A DNA stretch of 64,000 nt from VRUE01 sp963796705 (GCA_963796705.1 CAWCMK010000003.1:248001-312000); one strand, 5' to 3'; shown: positions 16,977-25,678, counted from the stretch's first letter. The notes: generated by a model from the sequence alone, not told the origin. Numbers and translations: made by a program.

Positions 16977-17966
16977 TCAGCTGTAGCGCTGCACGACGCC
17001 GTCGGCGAGAAGTTCAAGCAGGTGGCGCTCCTCGGCGCCCAGGTGGTCAGGGTCAAGGTGGCGCTTGCCCTGGGTGACCATCGCCAATGCCTTTGAGCGG
17101 ACCTCCCCAAGAGCCCCGGTGGCGGCGATCCGGTCGCACAGTGCTTCGGCCGAGACCGCGTCGAGTTGACGGATATCGACCTCGCGCACACCTGGGTCGT
17201 TCCGTGCGGCGAGAATCAGCGGCAAGGTGACGGTGCCGTCGAGCAGGTCGGTGCCGCGTGCCTTGCCGGTGCGCTCCGGCGGACCGGATACGTCAAGCAC
17301 GTCGTCAAGCAGCTGGAAGGCAAGGCCGATCGAGCGTCCGAATTCCGCCATCTCCGCTGCTCGCTGGGCGAAGTGGCGCGTCGCGCTCAAACCAATTGTC
17401 ACCGCACACTCGAAGAGCGCCGCGGTCTTTAGCCGACAGCGCTCCAGGTAGCGCTCCTCGGAGATCGAGGTGTCATAGGCGTCCTGGCGTTGCTGCAGCT
17501 CGCCGCGGGCGAGGGAGACGGAGGCGGCGGCGAGCAGCTCGATCGCCCGCGCCTCCCCCGCCGCCGCCAGCACGGCGAAGGCGCGCGAGAAGAGCAGGTC
17601 ACCGGTGGCGACGGCGCGCCCCCGCCCCGAGGAGGCGATGACGGTCGGCTTGCCACGGCGCAGCTCCGCGGCGTCGAGTACGTCATCGTGGACGAGGGTC
17701 GCCATGTGGACCAGCTCAACCGCCGCCGCGGCCCGCACTGCCGATGCAGCCGCCTCGGGTCCAGCACACAGCAAGACGAGCAGCGGACGTAGGCGCTTGC
17801 CGCCCGCCGCCAGGGTCGCGCCCGCGGCGGCGGCGAGGATCTCACCGTGACCGGCGACCTGCTCGCGGAGCAGCTCCTCCACCTCGGCCATCCGCGCCGG
17901 CAACCAGGCGCTCGAGGCATCGAGCACCTCGGTGACCGGCGGCGGGACAGCGGAGGGGCGGTTCAC
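16977..17966 (-). CDS. ispB: Long-chain trans-polyprenyl diphosphate synthase
   Basis: GTG at 17966 overlaps the menG stop as GTGA; the product is 329 residues, usual for the family. The first Asp-rich motif is 'LVHDDVLDAAELRRGKPT' and the second is 'FQLLDDVLDVSG', with 'GGKRLRPLLVLL' upstream and 'KTAALFECA' between. These bind Mg-diphosphate for head-to-tail condensation of isoprene units. The coupling to menG suggests it makes the menaquinone side chain (heptaprenyl to nonaprenyl; length cannot be told from sequence by eye). Last gene of the minus-strand run, followed by a hairpin terminator. Confidence 0.93.
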   Translation of the reverse strand: MNRPSAVPPPVTEVLDASSAWLPARMAEVEELLREQVAGHGEILAAAAGATLAAGGKRLRPLLVLLCAGPEAAASAVRAAAAVELVHMATLVHDDVLDAAELRRGKPTVIASSGRGRAVATGDLLFSRAFAVLAAAGEARAIELLAAASVSLARGELQQRQDAYDTSISEERYLERCRLKTAALFECAVTIGLSATRHFAQRAAEMAEFGRSIGLAFQLLDDVLDVSGPPERTGKARGTDLLDGTVTLPLILAARNDPGVREVDIRQLDAVSAEALCDRIAATGALGEVRSKALAMVTQGKRHLDPDHLGAEERHLLELLADGVVQRYS

Positions 17967-18694
17967 CCGGCGATGCCGGTATGGATCGTGACGATCCCGC
18001 CCGCGAGGATCGTGTACCGGATCTGCTCGAGCCCGGTCGAGCGGTCCATCCGCTCTGCCAGGCCGCGCGGATCCGGGAACGTTCGGACTGACTCCGCGAG
18101 GTAGGCGTAGGCCTGCGGGTCGTCCGAGATCCTCCCCAGCAGCGGTGCGATGCGGTCGAACCAAAGTGAGTAGAAGGCCGAGAACGGCAGGCGCCTGGGC
18201 CGTGTGAACTCGAGCACGACCAGGCGCCCCCCCGGGCGCAGGACTCTCGCCATCTCCGCCAGGCCGCGGTCGCGGTCGGCGAAGTTACGGACCCCGAAGC
18301 CGACCGTGACGGCATCAAAGCGGCCGGCGTCATAGGGAAGCTGCAGCGCGTCGGCCCACTCGAAACGGACTCCCGAGACGCCGCGGGCGGCGGCCTTATC
18401 CCGGGCGAGGTCGAGCATCGGCTCGGAGAAATCGCAGCCGACGACTTTGCCCCCCGGAGAGGCGCGGGCGGCGAGCTCAAGGGTCAGATCGCCGGTGCCA
18501 CAGCAGACATCGAGCGCCGCATCGCCAGGGCCGATCGCCGAGACCTCGGCCGCGCGCTCGCGCCAACGATGGTGCAGGCCGGCGCTCATCAGCGAGTTGA
18601 GCAGGTCGTAGCGCGCCGCGACCCGGTCGAACATGCGGTTGACCTGCTCCGCGAACTGGGCGGAGTCCCGGGAGGGCTTGGTTGTGCCGGCCAT
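17963..18694 (-). CDS. menG: Demethylmenaquinone methyltransferase
   Basis: Start ATG at 18694 (MAGTTKPSRDSAQF), 11 bases after the qcrC stop; 243 residues. A class I SAM methyltransferase of the UbiE/MenG group, with 'VNRMFDRVAARYDLLNSLMS' at the N-terminus, SAM motif 'ALDVCCGTGDLTLELA', 'GCDFSEPMLDLAR' and the late motif 'GVRNFADRDRGLAEMARVL'. It performs the last methylation of menaquinone. The absence of ubiquinone genes and the link to a menaquinol-type qcr complex support MenG rather than UbiE. Overlaps ispB by 4 bases. Confidence 0.93.
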   Translation of the reverse strand: MAGTTKPSRDSAQFAEQVNRMFDRVAARYDLLNSLMSAGLHHRWRERAAEVSAIGPGDAALDVCCGTGDLTLELAARASPGGKVVGCDFSEPMLDLARDKAAARGVSGVRFEWADALQLPYDAGRFDAVTVGFGVRNFADRDRGLAEMARVLRPGGRLVVLEFTRPRRLPFSAFYSLWFDRIAPLLGRISDDPQAYAYLAESVRTFPDPRGLAERMDRSTGLEQIRYTILAGGIVTIHTGIAG

Positions 18695-18705
18695 CGGCCT
18701 CCAGG

Positions 18706-19407
18706 CTAGTTGAGCGAGGAGAGGAAGTTTGCCAGCGCCTGGATCTTTTCCGGAGGCAGTTCGCGGAATGAGGGCATGATTCCCGGCCCGATTTCGACCG
18801 AGCGGATGATCGCTTCCCGCGGTATGCGCTGGGCGATATGGGTCAGTTCGGGACCGGGCCCGTTGTTGCCGTTTTCGCCAAGTTTGTGACAAGCCAGGCA
18901 GCCGGAGCCAGCGACAACCTCCTTGCCCTTCTCATATTGCGGCGCGACCTTCATCGTGATTTCGGTCGGGGAGCCGGCGGTCGCGCCCTGGTAGGTCAAA
19001 AAGGCCATCGCCGCGATCGTCAGGCAGCCGGCCGTCGTCGCGATCGGCCGACGGCCCGGATGGCGCTCGGGCCCACGATCGTAGAACGGCAGCAGGAGGA
19101 GGAGGACCATGCAAACGGTCGGGATACCGATCGTTGCGACGGGTACCAGCTCCGGAGGTTTGAGGACGCGCAGGAGCTCGAAGAGGAAGAAGAAATACCA
19201 CTCGGGCCGTGGCACGTAGGTGGTCGTCGTCGGGTCCGCCTTGGGGCCCTGCTCGGCACCGAGAATTACCGACATCGCGATGATCACGCCGACGACGACG
19301 AGCGCCATCGTCGAGTCCTTCAAAACCGCGTAGGGGAAGAAGGGCTTGCCCTTCTTCTTGAGGACCTCGTACTCCTGAAGGTATGCCTGCTTGTCAGCGG
19401 CCTTCAT
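18706..19407 (-). CDS. qcrC: Cytochrome b subunit IV fused to cytochrome c
   Basis: 233 residues. The N-terminal part has three membrane segments (about 35-50, 84-110, 130-150) with the cytochrome b signature 'RPEWYFFFLFELLRVLK', which is the PEWY motif of the quinol-oxidising site. The C-terminal part (about 165-233) is a cytochrome c domain with heme motif 'CLACH' and distal Met in 'GPGIMPSFRELP'. The same fusion occurs in Bacillus QcrC. In the menaquinol:cytochrome c reductase it carries electrons outward from the Rieske centre. It overlaps qcrB by 4 bases. Confidence 0.95.
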   Translation of the reverse strand: MKAADKQAYLQEYEVLKKKGKPFFPYAVLKDSTMALVVVGVIIAMSVILGAEQGPKADPTTTTYVPRPEWYFFFLFELLRVLKPPELVPVATIGIPTVCMVLLLLLPFYDRGPERHPGRRPIATTAGCLTIAAMAFLTYQGATAGSPTEITMKVAPQYEKGKEVVAGSGCLACHKLGENGNNGPGPELTHIAQRIPREAIIRSVEIGPGIMPSFRELPPEKIQALANFLSSLN

Positions 19408-20321
19408 GCGCTTACCGACGTCCCGTTCGGCGGCGAGGCGCCGTTGCCCTCGACGCCCGCCTCAAGCTGGGCCACCGGCGCCGCGACCTTCGGCCTCTCT
19501 GCCCGCACCCAAGGCGGCGCCGTCGTGCCGAGCTTGACGACCAGATACAGGTGGGCACCGATCAGGGCGATGATCGCGCCCGGCAACAGCAGCATGTGGA
19601 TCGCGTAGAAGCGCGAGAGTGTGACGGCCCCGAACTCAGGTCCTGCGCGCAGGAAGTCGCTCAGGTACGGGCCGATGATCGGCCCCGTCCCGTTGATGTT
19701 GATGCCGACGATCGAGGCCCAGTAGGAGCGCTGGTCGAAGGGCAGCAGATAACCGGTGAACGCCATCGTCATCGTCAGGATCAGCAGCACCACGCCGATC
19801 ACCCAGTTCAGCTCCCGCGGGTACTTGTAGGCCCCGAAGAAGAAGGTGCGCCCCATGTGCACGAAGATCAGGATCACCATGACGCTCGAGCCCCACTTGT
19901 GCATGCCGTGGACGAGGGAGCCGAGGAACACGTCGTTGTTGATGTGCGCGATCGAACCGTAGGCCTGGGTCGCCGATGGCGTGTAATACATCGCCAGGAA
20001 GACACCGGTCGTCGCCTGAACGATGAAGGCGAAGAGGGTCGCCGAGCCGAGCGTGTAAAACCAGTTGGTGCCCTTCGGGACCTTGCGGTAGAGCAGTCCG
20101 GTGAGAAAGCCCGAGGCAGCCGTGCGCTGGTCGACCCAGGCGAGCGCGCCGACTGGGGCGTCCTTGGCACTGTCGGCGACGCGTGCAGCGTGGCCCTGGC
20201 GCGCTGGCGGGGAGCTCTTGAGGTCCGCCGGCGCGGGCCCCTTCTTGCCGTTGGTGCCAGGCTTGGCCGGCTTTCGCAAAGGTGCCGGAACCAACGCGTC
20301 GAGTTTGTCGAGTTTGCTCAT
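19404..20321 (-). CDS. qcrB: Cytochrome b6-type subunit of menaquinol:cytochrome c reductase
   Basis: 305 residues. The core is a four-helix cytochrome b6 domain with the four heme ligands visible in 'LVHGMHKWGSS', 'FVHMGRTFFFGAYK', 'FYAIHMLLLP' and 'GAHLYLVVK', and 'GYLLPFDQRSYWA' of the quinol site. An N-terminal extension of about 80 residues ('RKPAKPGTNGKKGPAPADL') is basic and low-complexity. With qcrA and qcrC it forms a split cytochrome bc complex of the Bacillus/b6f type. Overlaps qcrA by 4 bases and qcrC by 4 bases. Confidence 0.95.
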   Translation of the reverse strand: MSKLDKLDALVPAPLRKPAKPGTNGKKGPAPADLKSSPPARQGHAARVADSAKDAPVGALAWVDQRTAASGFLTGLLYRKVPKGTNWFYTLGSATLFAFIVQATTGVFLAMYYTPSATQAYGSIAHINNDVFLGSLVHGMHKWGSSVMVILIFVHMGRTFFFGAYKYPRELNWVIGVVLLILTMTMAFTGYLLPFDQRSYWASIVGININGTGPIIGPYLSDFLRAGPEFGAVTLSRFYAIHMLLLPGAIIALIGAHLYLVVKLGTTAPPWVRAERPKVAAPVAQLEAGVEGNGASPPNGTSVSA

Positions 20322-20992
20322 GGCGGCGGGAATGTGGAGGGTCGTGGCGGATAGAGGTATTCCCAGATCCCGCCGGTGAACTCGCCCGGATCACGGGCGC
20401 GCACCGGTTCGAGCTGATTGGTCACGCTGTAGCGCGGTCCGAGCTCGACCTGGCCGTTGCGGATGCGGGTCTGGAAGTGATCGAGTGGCCGCACGGGAGG
20501 GCCTCCGATCCGCTGCCCCTGGAAGTTGTAGACGCCGCCGTGGCAGGGGCAGATGAAGTTTCCCGCCGCCTGCACGAAGCGCACCGGGCACCCGAGGTGA
20601 GCGCAGCGATTCGAGACGGCGACGAATTCGTTCGGATTCTCACCGAGTTCCTTCGAGCCTTTGCGGACGTAGGCGGTCGTCTTGCCGATGTCGCCAATGC
20701 CCTCGGTTTCGGTGAAAACCACCTGGCGGTAGGTATCGGTGACGAAGTCGCCGGTTCGACCGACGGCCTCCCAGCGCTCCTTGCCGCGATGGAAGATCGG
20801 AGCGATCGCGAAGCCGACCGCGGGCAGCACGATCGCCGCGCCAGCCAGTCCGCCGATGCCCTGAGCGGCGATCGTAAAGGCGTGGCGGCGGGTCATCGAC
20901 TCGCCCTCGAAGTAGCCCGGGGGGTCGGGCTTTACCCGCTCATTTGGACCAGGACCCTGCGCCCCGTTCTGCTTGTCCGCCGCGTCAGTCAA
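20318..20992 (-). CDS. qcrA: Rieske iron-sulfur subunit
   Basis: 224 residues. A twin-arginine signal anchor ('TRRHAFTIAAQGIGGLAGA') spans about 35-65. The Rieske domain binds a 2Fe-2S cluster through Cys130 and His132 ('CAHLGC') and Cys148 and His151 ('CPCHGG'); Cys135 and Cys150 should form the usual disulfide. It takes the first electron from menaquinol. The Tat-type signal fits export of a folded protein, and tatA/tatC lie about 5 kb away in the same window. First gene of qcrABC. Confidence 0.95.
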   Translation of the reverse strand: MTDAADKQNGAQGPGPNERVKPDPPGYFEGESMTRRHAFTIAAQGIGGLAGAAIVLPAVGFAIAPIFHRGKERWEAVGRTGDFVTDTYRQVVFTETEGIGDIGKTTAYVRKGSKELGENPNEFVAVSNRCAHLGCPVRFVQAAGNFICPCHGGVYNFQGQRIGGPPVRPLDHFQTRIRNGQVELGPRYSVTNQLEPVRARDPGEFTGGIWEYLYPPRPSTFPPP

Positions 20993-21019
20993 CTGCTCAA
21001 AAGGTGTGGGGGCCGAAGT

Positions 21020-21403
21020 CTATTGACTCCCGCCCGAGGAGTCGCCGATGGCGGTGGCGGCCGCTCGCCAGAGGGCGGCCGCCTCGGGTCCGCGCCCTTC
21101 GGCGTTGAGCCGGGCGCAACCGCTGATCAGATCGGCGAGCTCGCGGACCGCGGCCGTGTCGCCGCCAGCCGCCAGCCGCTCGATCCCGAGCGCGTAGAGA
21201 TAATCGCCGGCAAGCAGGGCGAGGTCGTCATCGTGTCCGGCCAGCAACCGAGGCTCACCGTAATGCAGCAGGTAACCCTCGCGCACAGCGTCGAGCACAA
21301 AGGAGCCGTAGCCCTCCTCGGCCGGTCGCACGACGTGGGGGGAGACCGGCGTCCCCTCGGCGCGCAACCGGTCTGCGAGGAGGTGCAGAGGCTCAGGGCT
21401 CAT
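21020..21403 (-). CDS. Small protein resembling part of a trans-prenyl diphosphate synthase
   Basis: 127 residues, ATG at 21403 behind AGAAGG. The segment 'LLAGDYLYALGIERLAAGG' followed by 'AAVRELADLISGCARL' lines up with 'VATGDLLFSRAFAVLAAAG' and 'RAIELLAAASVSLARGE' of the IspB product encoded in the same run. No DDxxD motif is present, so it cannot be a prenyl synthase by itself. It could be a small or regulatory subunit like those of heterodimeric Gram-positive synthases, or a diverged relic. It stands 27 bases before qcrA. The similarity is my own alignment by eye. Confidence 0.7.
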   Translation of the reverse strand: MSPEPLHLLADRLRAEGTPVSPHVVRPAEEGYGSFVLDAVREGYLLHYGEPRLLAGHDDDLALLAGDYLYALGIERLAAGGDTAAVRELADLISGCARLNAEGRGPEAAALWRAAATAIGDSSGGSQ

Positions 21404-21460
21404 TTGACCTTCTCTGTGGCAGCTTGCCGACGGGTACCTGGGGGAGGTCGGCGCACCGGT

Positions 21461-22750
21461 TCAAGTGACCGCCGCCTCGAGCGCCTCGGCTGCGGCCGCC
21501 AGGGTGCGATCGACGTCCTCCTCGCTGTGCGCGAGGGAGATGAACCAGGCCTCGAATTGCGAGGGGGGCAGGTAGAAACCTGCCTCGAGCATCGCCCGGC
21601 AGAAGGACGCGTGCGCCTCGCGATCACAGGCCGATGCGCCGGCGAAGTTGGTGACCGGCTCGGAGCTGAAGAAAAGTGTCACGAGGCCCGGGGATGAGGC
21701 GACCGCCAGTCGGCGACCCTCGGCGATTTCACCAAGGCCAGCGGCGAGGCGCTCGGTCAGCTCCTCCAGCCGCAGGTAGGCGGCGGCGTCGAGGCGCCGC
21801 AGGGTCGCCAGTCCGGCAGCGGTCGCGAGCGGGTTCCCGGAAAGGGTCCCAGCTTGGTAGACGTCACCGGCCGGGGCGACCGCCTGCATTACCTCGCGCG
21901 GGCCGGCGAAGGCGGCCGCCGGCAGGCCGCCACCGAGGATCTTGCCGAGGATCGTCAGGTCGGGTTCCACCCCGTAGAGTTCCTGGGCGCCGCCACGCGC
22001 CACGCGGAAGCCGGTGATCACCTCGTCGAAGAGCAGCATCGCTCCAGCTGCGCGCGTCGCCTCGCGAAGGAAGTCGAGGAAGCCCTCCTCAGGGGGAACC
22101 ACGCCCATGTTGGCCGCGATTGGCTCCGCCAAAAGGGCCGCAACCTCGTGCCCCTCGAGTGCCCGGGAGACGGCTTCGCGATCGTTCCAGGGAACGACCA
22201 CCGTGCCCGCCGCCTGTGCGGCGGTGACCCCCGGTGTGGCCGGAATCCCGAGCGTTGCCGGCCCGGACCCAGCATTGACAAGCAGGCCGTCGGAATGACC
22301 GTGGTAGGCGCCCGCGAACTTGATCACGACCTCGCGTCCCGTCCGCGCCCGAGCGAGTCGCACAGCACTCATCGCCGCCTCGGTCCCGGAGCTGGTGAGA
22401 CGCACCATCTCCGCGGAGGGAACGCGCGAGACAACCTCCTCCGCAAGCTCCACCTCCGCCTCGGTCGCGGTGCCGAAGCTCGTGCCACGGGCGGCCGCCC
22501 GTTGGACGTCGGCGACCACCTGCGGATCGGCGTGGCCAAGGATCAACGGACCCCACGAACCGACCCAGTCCAAGTAGCGCCTGCCATCGACGTCGATCAG
22601 CTCGCAACCTTCGCCGCGCTCGATGAAGATCGGCTCCCGGCCAATCTGCTGCATCGCCCGGACAGGCGAATTGACGCCGCCGGGGATAACACGCACTGCT
22701 CGATCGTAAAGTTCCGAACTGCGGCGGTCGACCCCCACGAACTCAGTCAT
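21461..22750 (-). CDS. hemL: Glutamate-1-semialdehyde 2,1-aminomutase
   Basis: 429 residues, the standard length. The PLP enzyme signatures are clear: N-terminal 'RVIPGGVNSPVRAM', 'GSEAAMSAVRLARARTGRE'-type segment, 'LLFDEVITGFRVARGGAQ' and the PLP lysine in 'TILGKILGGGLPAAAFAG'. It converts glutamate-1-semialdehyde to 5-aminolevulinate in the C5 route to tetrapyrroles. It lies 81 bases downstream of the AhbAB-like gene and near hemB, so heme precursor genes are clustered ahead of the cytochrome bc genes. Confidence 0.96.
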   Translation of the reverse strand: MTEFVGVDRRSSELYDRAVRVIPGGVNSPVRAMQQIGREPIFIERGEGCELIDVDGRRYLDWVGSWGPLILGHADPQVVADVQRAAARGTSFGTATEAEVELAEEVVSRVPSAEMVRLTSSGTEAAMSAVRLARARTGREVVIKFAGAYHGHSDGLLVNAGSGPATLGIPATPGVTAAQAAGTVVVPWNDREAVSRALEGHEVAALLAEPIAANMGVVPPEEGFLDFLREATRAAGAMLLFDEVITGFRVARGGAQELYGVEPDLTILGKILGGGLPAAAFAGPREVMQAVAPAGDVYQAGTLSGNPLATAAGLATLRRLDAAAYLRLEELTERLAAGLGEIAEGRRLAVASSPGLVTLFFSSEPVTNFAGASACDREAHASFCRAMLEAGFYLPPSQFEAWFISLAHSEEDVDRTLAAAAEALEAAVT

Positions 22751-22831
22751 CTCGTCACCGTGAATACCGCCGTCTCCTCGCCCTGGGCGCGCCCATGATC
22801 ACCGAATGCCCGCGCCCACACTCCGCAGAGG

Positions 22832-23926
22832 TCAGGCGTGCGCCTCTTCCCACTCGCGGTAGTCCGGCGTGAAGTAGTGCAAACGGACCTTCTTGTACTC
22901 GGTCGAGGAATAGAGGGTGGCACGGTCGTCGGGCCCCATCCCGCATTGCTTGGCAATCGAGTCAAGGATCGCATCGCACTCCTCCTTCGAGCGCCCGTGG
23001 GCCATTGTGAAGACGCTGTAGGGCCAGTCCTCATAGGTGGGCCGTTGGTAGCAATGCGAGATACCTCGGAACGAGGCCATCTTCCTGCCGGTCTCCATGA
23101 TCTCGCCCTCGGGCACCTTCCAGACGCCCATTCCGTTCGCCGCGAAACCTGCGCGTCGGTGGTAAAGGATTGCCGCCACGCGGCGCAGCAACTTTCGCTC
23201 AACCATCCCCCGCAGGTGGTCGAGGAACGCCTCAACCGGCAGACCAACCTCCGACGCGGCCGCATCGTAGGGGCGCTCGACTGCTGCCATCGGGCCCTGA
23301 AGGGCGCGGATCACGGCGATGTCGCGGTCGTCGTAGGCTTGCGCCTCGAGCTCGCGGGGCGGCGCTGCCTCGACCGCGGAGGCGAGCGCATCGGTTCCCT
23401 TCTCCATCTCAAGGTTCATGTTGATCTTGAAGAGCGTCAGGGTCGGCAGCTGACGCATCGAGGTAGCGCCGGTCTCCCCCATCAGAACCTCGAGCGTCCC
23501 AGCCAGCCCCAGCTCGGAGTCGGGTGGGGTGGCGATCGTGAACCAGAGGTTGAAGTCATGGGTGCGCAGGTAATTGTGGGAGACACCGGGATGGGAGTTG
23601 ACGATCGCCGCCGCCCGCTGCGGATGATCGGCGTCGACTTTTGCAGCGACCAGCATCGACTCGTAGCCGAGCGCTCGCGTGTCGAAGATCGGCGTCAGCT
23701 CGCGGATGATCCGTCCCTCGAGCAGGCGCCGGGTGCGGGCCAGGACGTCGGCCAGCTCCAACTCGGCCGCCGCGGCGATCGGGGCGAAGGGCTCGGCATC
23801 TAATGGGAAGCTCGACTGCAGTAGGTTCATCAGCCGCTTATCAGCCTCGTCCAGCGGAATCGCGGCGCCATCCCGACGGCTTCGCACCTTAGATTGCGGG
23901 AGTTTGTTTCTGCCTACTGAAGCCAT
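22832..23926 (-). CDS. Fused AhbA/AhbB-like protein (siroheme decarboxylase family, two Lrp/AsnC-like halves)
   Basis: 364 residues, ATG at 23926 behind a perfect AAGGAGG; it overlaps the end of hemB by 13 bases. Each half has a winged-helix part followed by a ferredoxin-like part. The first half has 'GVSHNYLRTHDFNLWFTI' (His117, Tyr119, Arg121), the second 'GISHCYQRPTYEDWPYSVFT' (His291, Tyr293, Arg295). These His/Tyr/Arg motifs are those of siroheme decarboxylase subunits AhbA and AhbB (and NirD/L). Databases may call it an AsnC regulator. Its place between hemB and hemL supports a tetrapyrrole role; the exact reaction is unproven. Confidence 0.85.
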   Translation of the reverse strand: MASVGRNKLPQSKVRSRRDGAAIPLDEADKRLMNLLQSSFPLDAEPFAPIAAAAELELADVLARTRRLLEGRIIRELTPIFDTRALGYESMLVAAKVDADHPQRAAAIVNSHPGVSHNYLRTHDFNLWFTIATPPDSELGLAGTLEVLMGETGATSMRQLPTLTLFKINMNLEMEKGTDALASAVEAAPPRELEAQAYDDRDIAVIRALQGPMAAVERPYDAAASEVGLPVEAFLDHLRGMVERKLLRRVAAILYHRRAGFAANGMGVWKVPEGEIMETGRKMASFRGISHCYQRPTYEDWPYSVFTMAHGRSKEECDAILDSIAKQCGMGPDDRATLYSSTEYKKVRLHYFTPDYREWEEAHA

Positions 23927-24885
23927 TTGGCCGCCTCCTTCGCGTAATAGGTGACGACCGCGTCGGCCCCGGCGCGGCGGATCGCGGTGAGCGTCTCGAG
24001 CACTGCGGCCCGCTCATCGAGCCATCCGTTTGCGGCGGCCGCCTTCAGCATCGAGTACTCACCGGAGACCTGGTAGGCGGCGAGCGGCGCGCCGGCCGCA
24101 TCCTTCACGCGTCGCACGACATCGAGGTAGGGGGTGGCCGGCTTGACCATCAGCATGTCCGCGCCCTCCTCCAGGTCGAGCTGGGCCTCGCGCACCGCCT
24201 CGGCCGCGTTGCCCGGATCCATCTGGTAGCCGCGACGATCGCCGAACTCGGGGGTCGACTCGGCCGCCTCCCGGAAGGGACCGTAGAAAGCCGATGCGTA
24301 CTTGGCGCTGTAGGAGATGATCGCGGTGCCGGCGTGCCCCTCCTCGTCGAGCTGGTGACGGATCGTCCCCACACGGCCGTCCATCATGTCGCTTGGCGCG
24401 ACCGCGTCGGCCCCGGCCTCAGCGTGGGAGATCGCCGTTTTCGCCAACAACTCCAAGGTGATGTCGTTGTCGACCTCGCCATCGCGCACGAAACCACAGT
24501 GCCCATGCGAGGTGTACTCGCAGAGGCAGACGTCGGTGATCACGGTGAGCTCGGGATGGGCCTCCTTCAGGGCTCGCACCGCCATCTGCACCACGCCCTC
24601 CTCGCCATAGGCGCCGGTGCCGGTCTCGTCCTTGGCGGAGGGAATCCCGAACAGGAGAAGTGCGCCGATGCCAAGCGTTACGAGCTCGGTCGTCTCGGCG
24701 ACCAGCTCGGAGATCGAGAAGCGCTCGATCCCTGGCATCGACTCGACTTCTTCCCTCACTCCCTCGCCGGCCACCACAAAGGCCGGCTGAATCAACTGCG
24801 AGGGCGCCAGAGAGGTCTCGCGCACCAGCCCGCGCAGCGCCTCGGTACGGCGAAGGCGCCGCATGCGTGTGGCGGGGAAGGGCAT
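23914..24885 (-). CDS. hemB: Delta-aminolevulinic acid dehydratase (porphobilinogen synthase)
   Basis: ATG at 24885 (a TTG one codon earlier is possible); 323 residues. The Zn-type site is seen in 'DVCLCEYTSHGHCG' (three Cys), the two active-site lysines in 'ISYSAKYASAFYGPF' and 'ADMLMVKPATPYLD', and the family block 'RGYQMDPGNAAEA'. It condenses two 5-aminolevulinates to porphobilinogen. The C-terminal codons overlap the start of the AhbAB-like gene, which indicates coupled translation. First gene of the minus-strand run that reaches ispB. Confidence 0.97.
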   Translation of the reverse strand: MPFPATRMRRLRRTEALRGLVRETSLAPSQLIQPAFVVAGEGVREEVESMPGIERFSISELVAETTELVTLGIGALLLFGIPSAKDETGTGAYGEEGVVQMAVRALKEAHPELTVITDVCLCEYTSHGHCGFVRDGEVDNDITLELLAKTAISHAEAGADAVAPSDMMDGRVGTIRHQLDEEGHAGTAIISYSAKYASAFYGPFREAAESTPEFGDRRGYQMDPGNAAEAVREAQLDLEEGADMLMVKPATPYLDVVRRVKDAAGAPLAAYQVSGEYSMLKAAAANGWLDERAAVLETLTAIRRAGADAVVTYYAKEAAKWLQ

Positions 24886-24961
24886 CAAACCGATTCTCTC
24901 AAAGCCCGCCTAACAACCGGGGCGGCGAGCGCCGAGTAGCTTGCCTGCGATGGAGGGAGCC

Positions 24962-25678
24962 ATGACAGCCGCGCTGCGGGCTCAGGGGCTGGTCAAGGAA
25001 TACGCCGGGCGCGCGGCGCTGCGCGGTGTCGACCTCTCGGCCGCCGCGGGCGAGCTGCTGGCCGTGATCGGGCCCAACGGCGCGGGGAAGACGACGTTGC
25101 TTTCGATTCTCGCCGGCGCCCTTCGACCCGACCGCGGCGAGGTAAGCCTGCCGCACGGCGAAGTCGGCTGGGTGCCGCAACAGGCGGCCCTCTACAGACG
25201 GCTGACGGTCGAGGAGAACCTTCTGCTCTTCGCGCGGCTTGAGAAGCAAGAGGATCCCCATGCCTCGGTCGAGGAGATGCTTGAGCTGGCCGGGCTTGTA
25301 GAGCGCCGCCGAGAGACGGTGGCCCGCCTCTCCGGTGGCAACCAGCAGCGGGTCAACATCGCCATCGGGTTGCTCTCGCGCCCGATGGCGCTGCTGCTCG
25401 ACGAGCCGAGCGTCGGTCTTGACCCGCGTCAACGAGCCCGCCTCTGGGAATTCGTCTCGGCCCTTGCGGCACGGGGGGTGGCGGTGATCTTCTCAACGCA
25501 CGACATCCAGGAGGCGGAGCGCTACGGCGATCGGATCCTGGTGCTCGCCGACGGCGAGAGCCTCTTTGACGGAGCCGCGGAGGCGCTGCGCGAGGCGGTC
25601 CGTAGCGAGGCACCCGAGGCGGCAGACTCTGACTTCGAGACCGCCTTTCTGACTTATCTGCGCCACCGGGGTCATTGA
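24962..25678 (+). CDS. ABC transporter ATP-binding protein
   Basis: I choose ATG 24962 (MTAALRAQGLVKEY) because GGAGGGAG stands directly upstream; ATG 24950 and TTG 24941 are in frame too. The product is 238 residues with Walker A 'GPNGAGKTTL', Q-loop 'GWVPQQAALY', signature 'LSGGNQQRVNIA', Walker B 'MALLLDEPSVGLD' and switch His in 'IFSTHDIQEAE'. It belongs with the permease encoded 3 bases downstream and forms an ABC-2 type exporter. It is divergent from hemB; the export substrate is unknown. Confidence 0.93.
   Translation: MTAALRAQGLVKEYAGRAALRGVDLSAAAGELLAVIGPNGAGKTTLLSILAGALRPDRGEVSLPHGEVGWVPQQAALYRRLTVEENLLLFARLEKQEDPHASVEEMLELAGLVERRRETVARLSGGNQQRVNIAIGLLSRPMALLLDEPSVGLDPRQRARLWEFVSALAARGVAVIFSTHDIQEAERYGDRILVLADGESLFDGAAEALREAVRSEAPEAADSDFETAFLTYLRHRGH

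Noticed and set aside
17967..18164. N-terminal extension of the polyprenyl synthase
   Set aside because: Lies entirely within menG in another frame; the GTG at 17966 is placed as a GTGA overlap.
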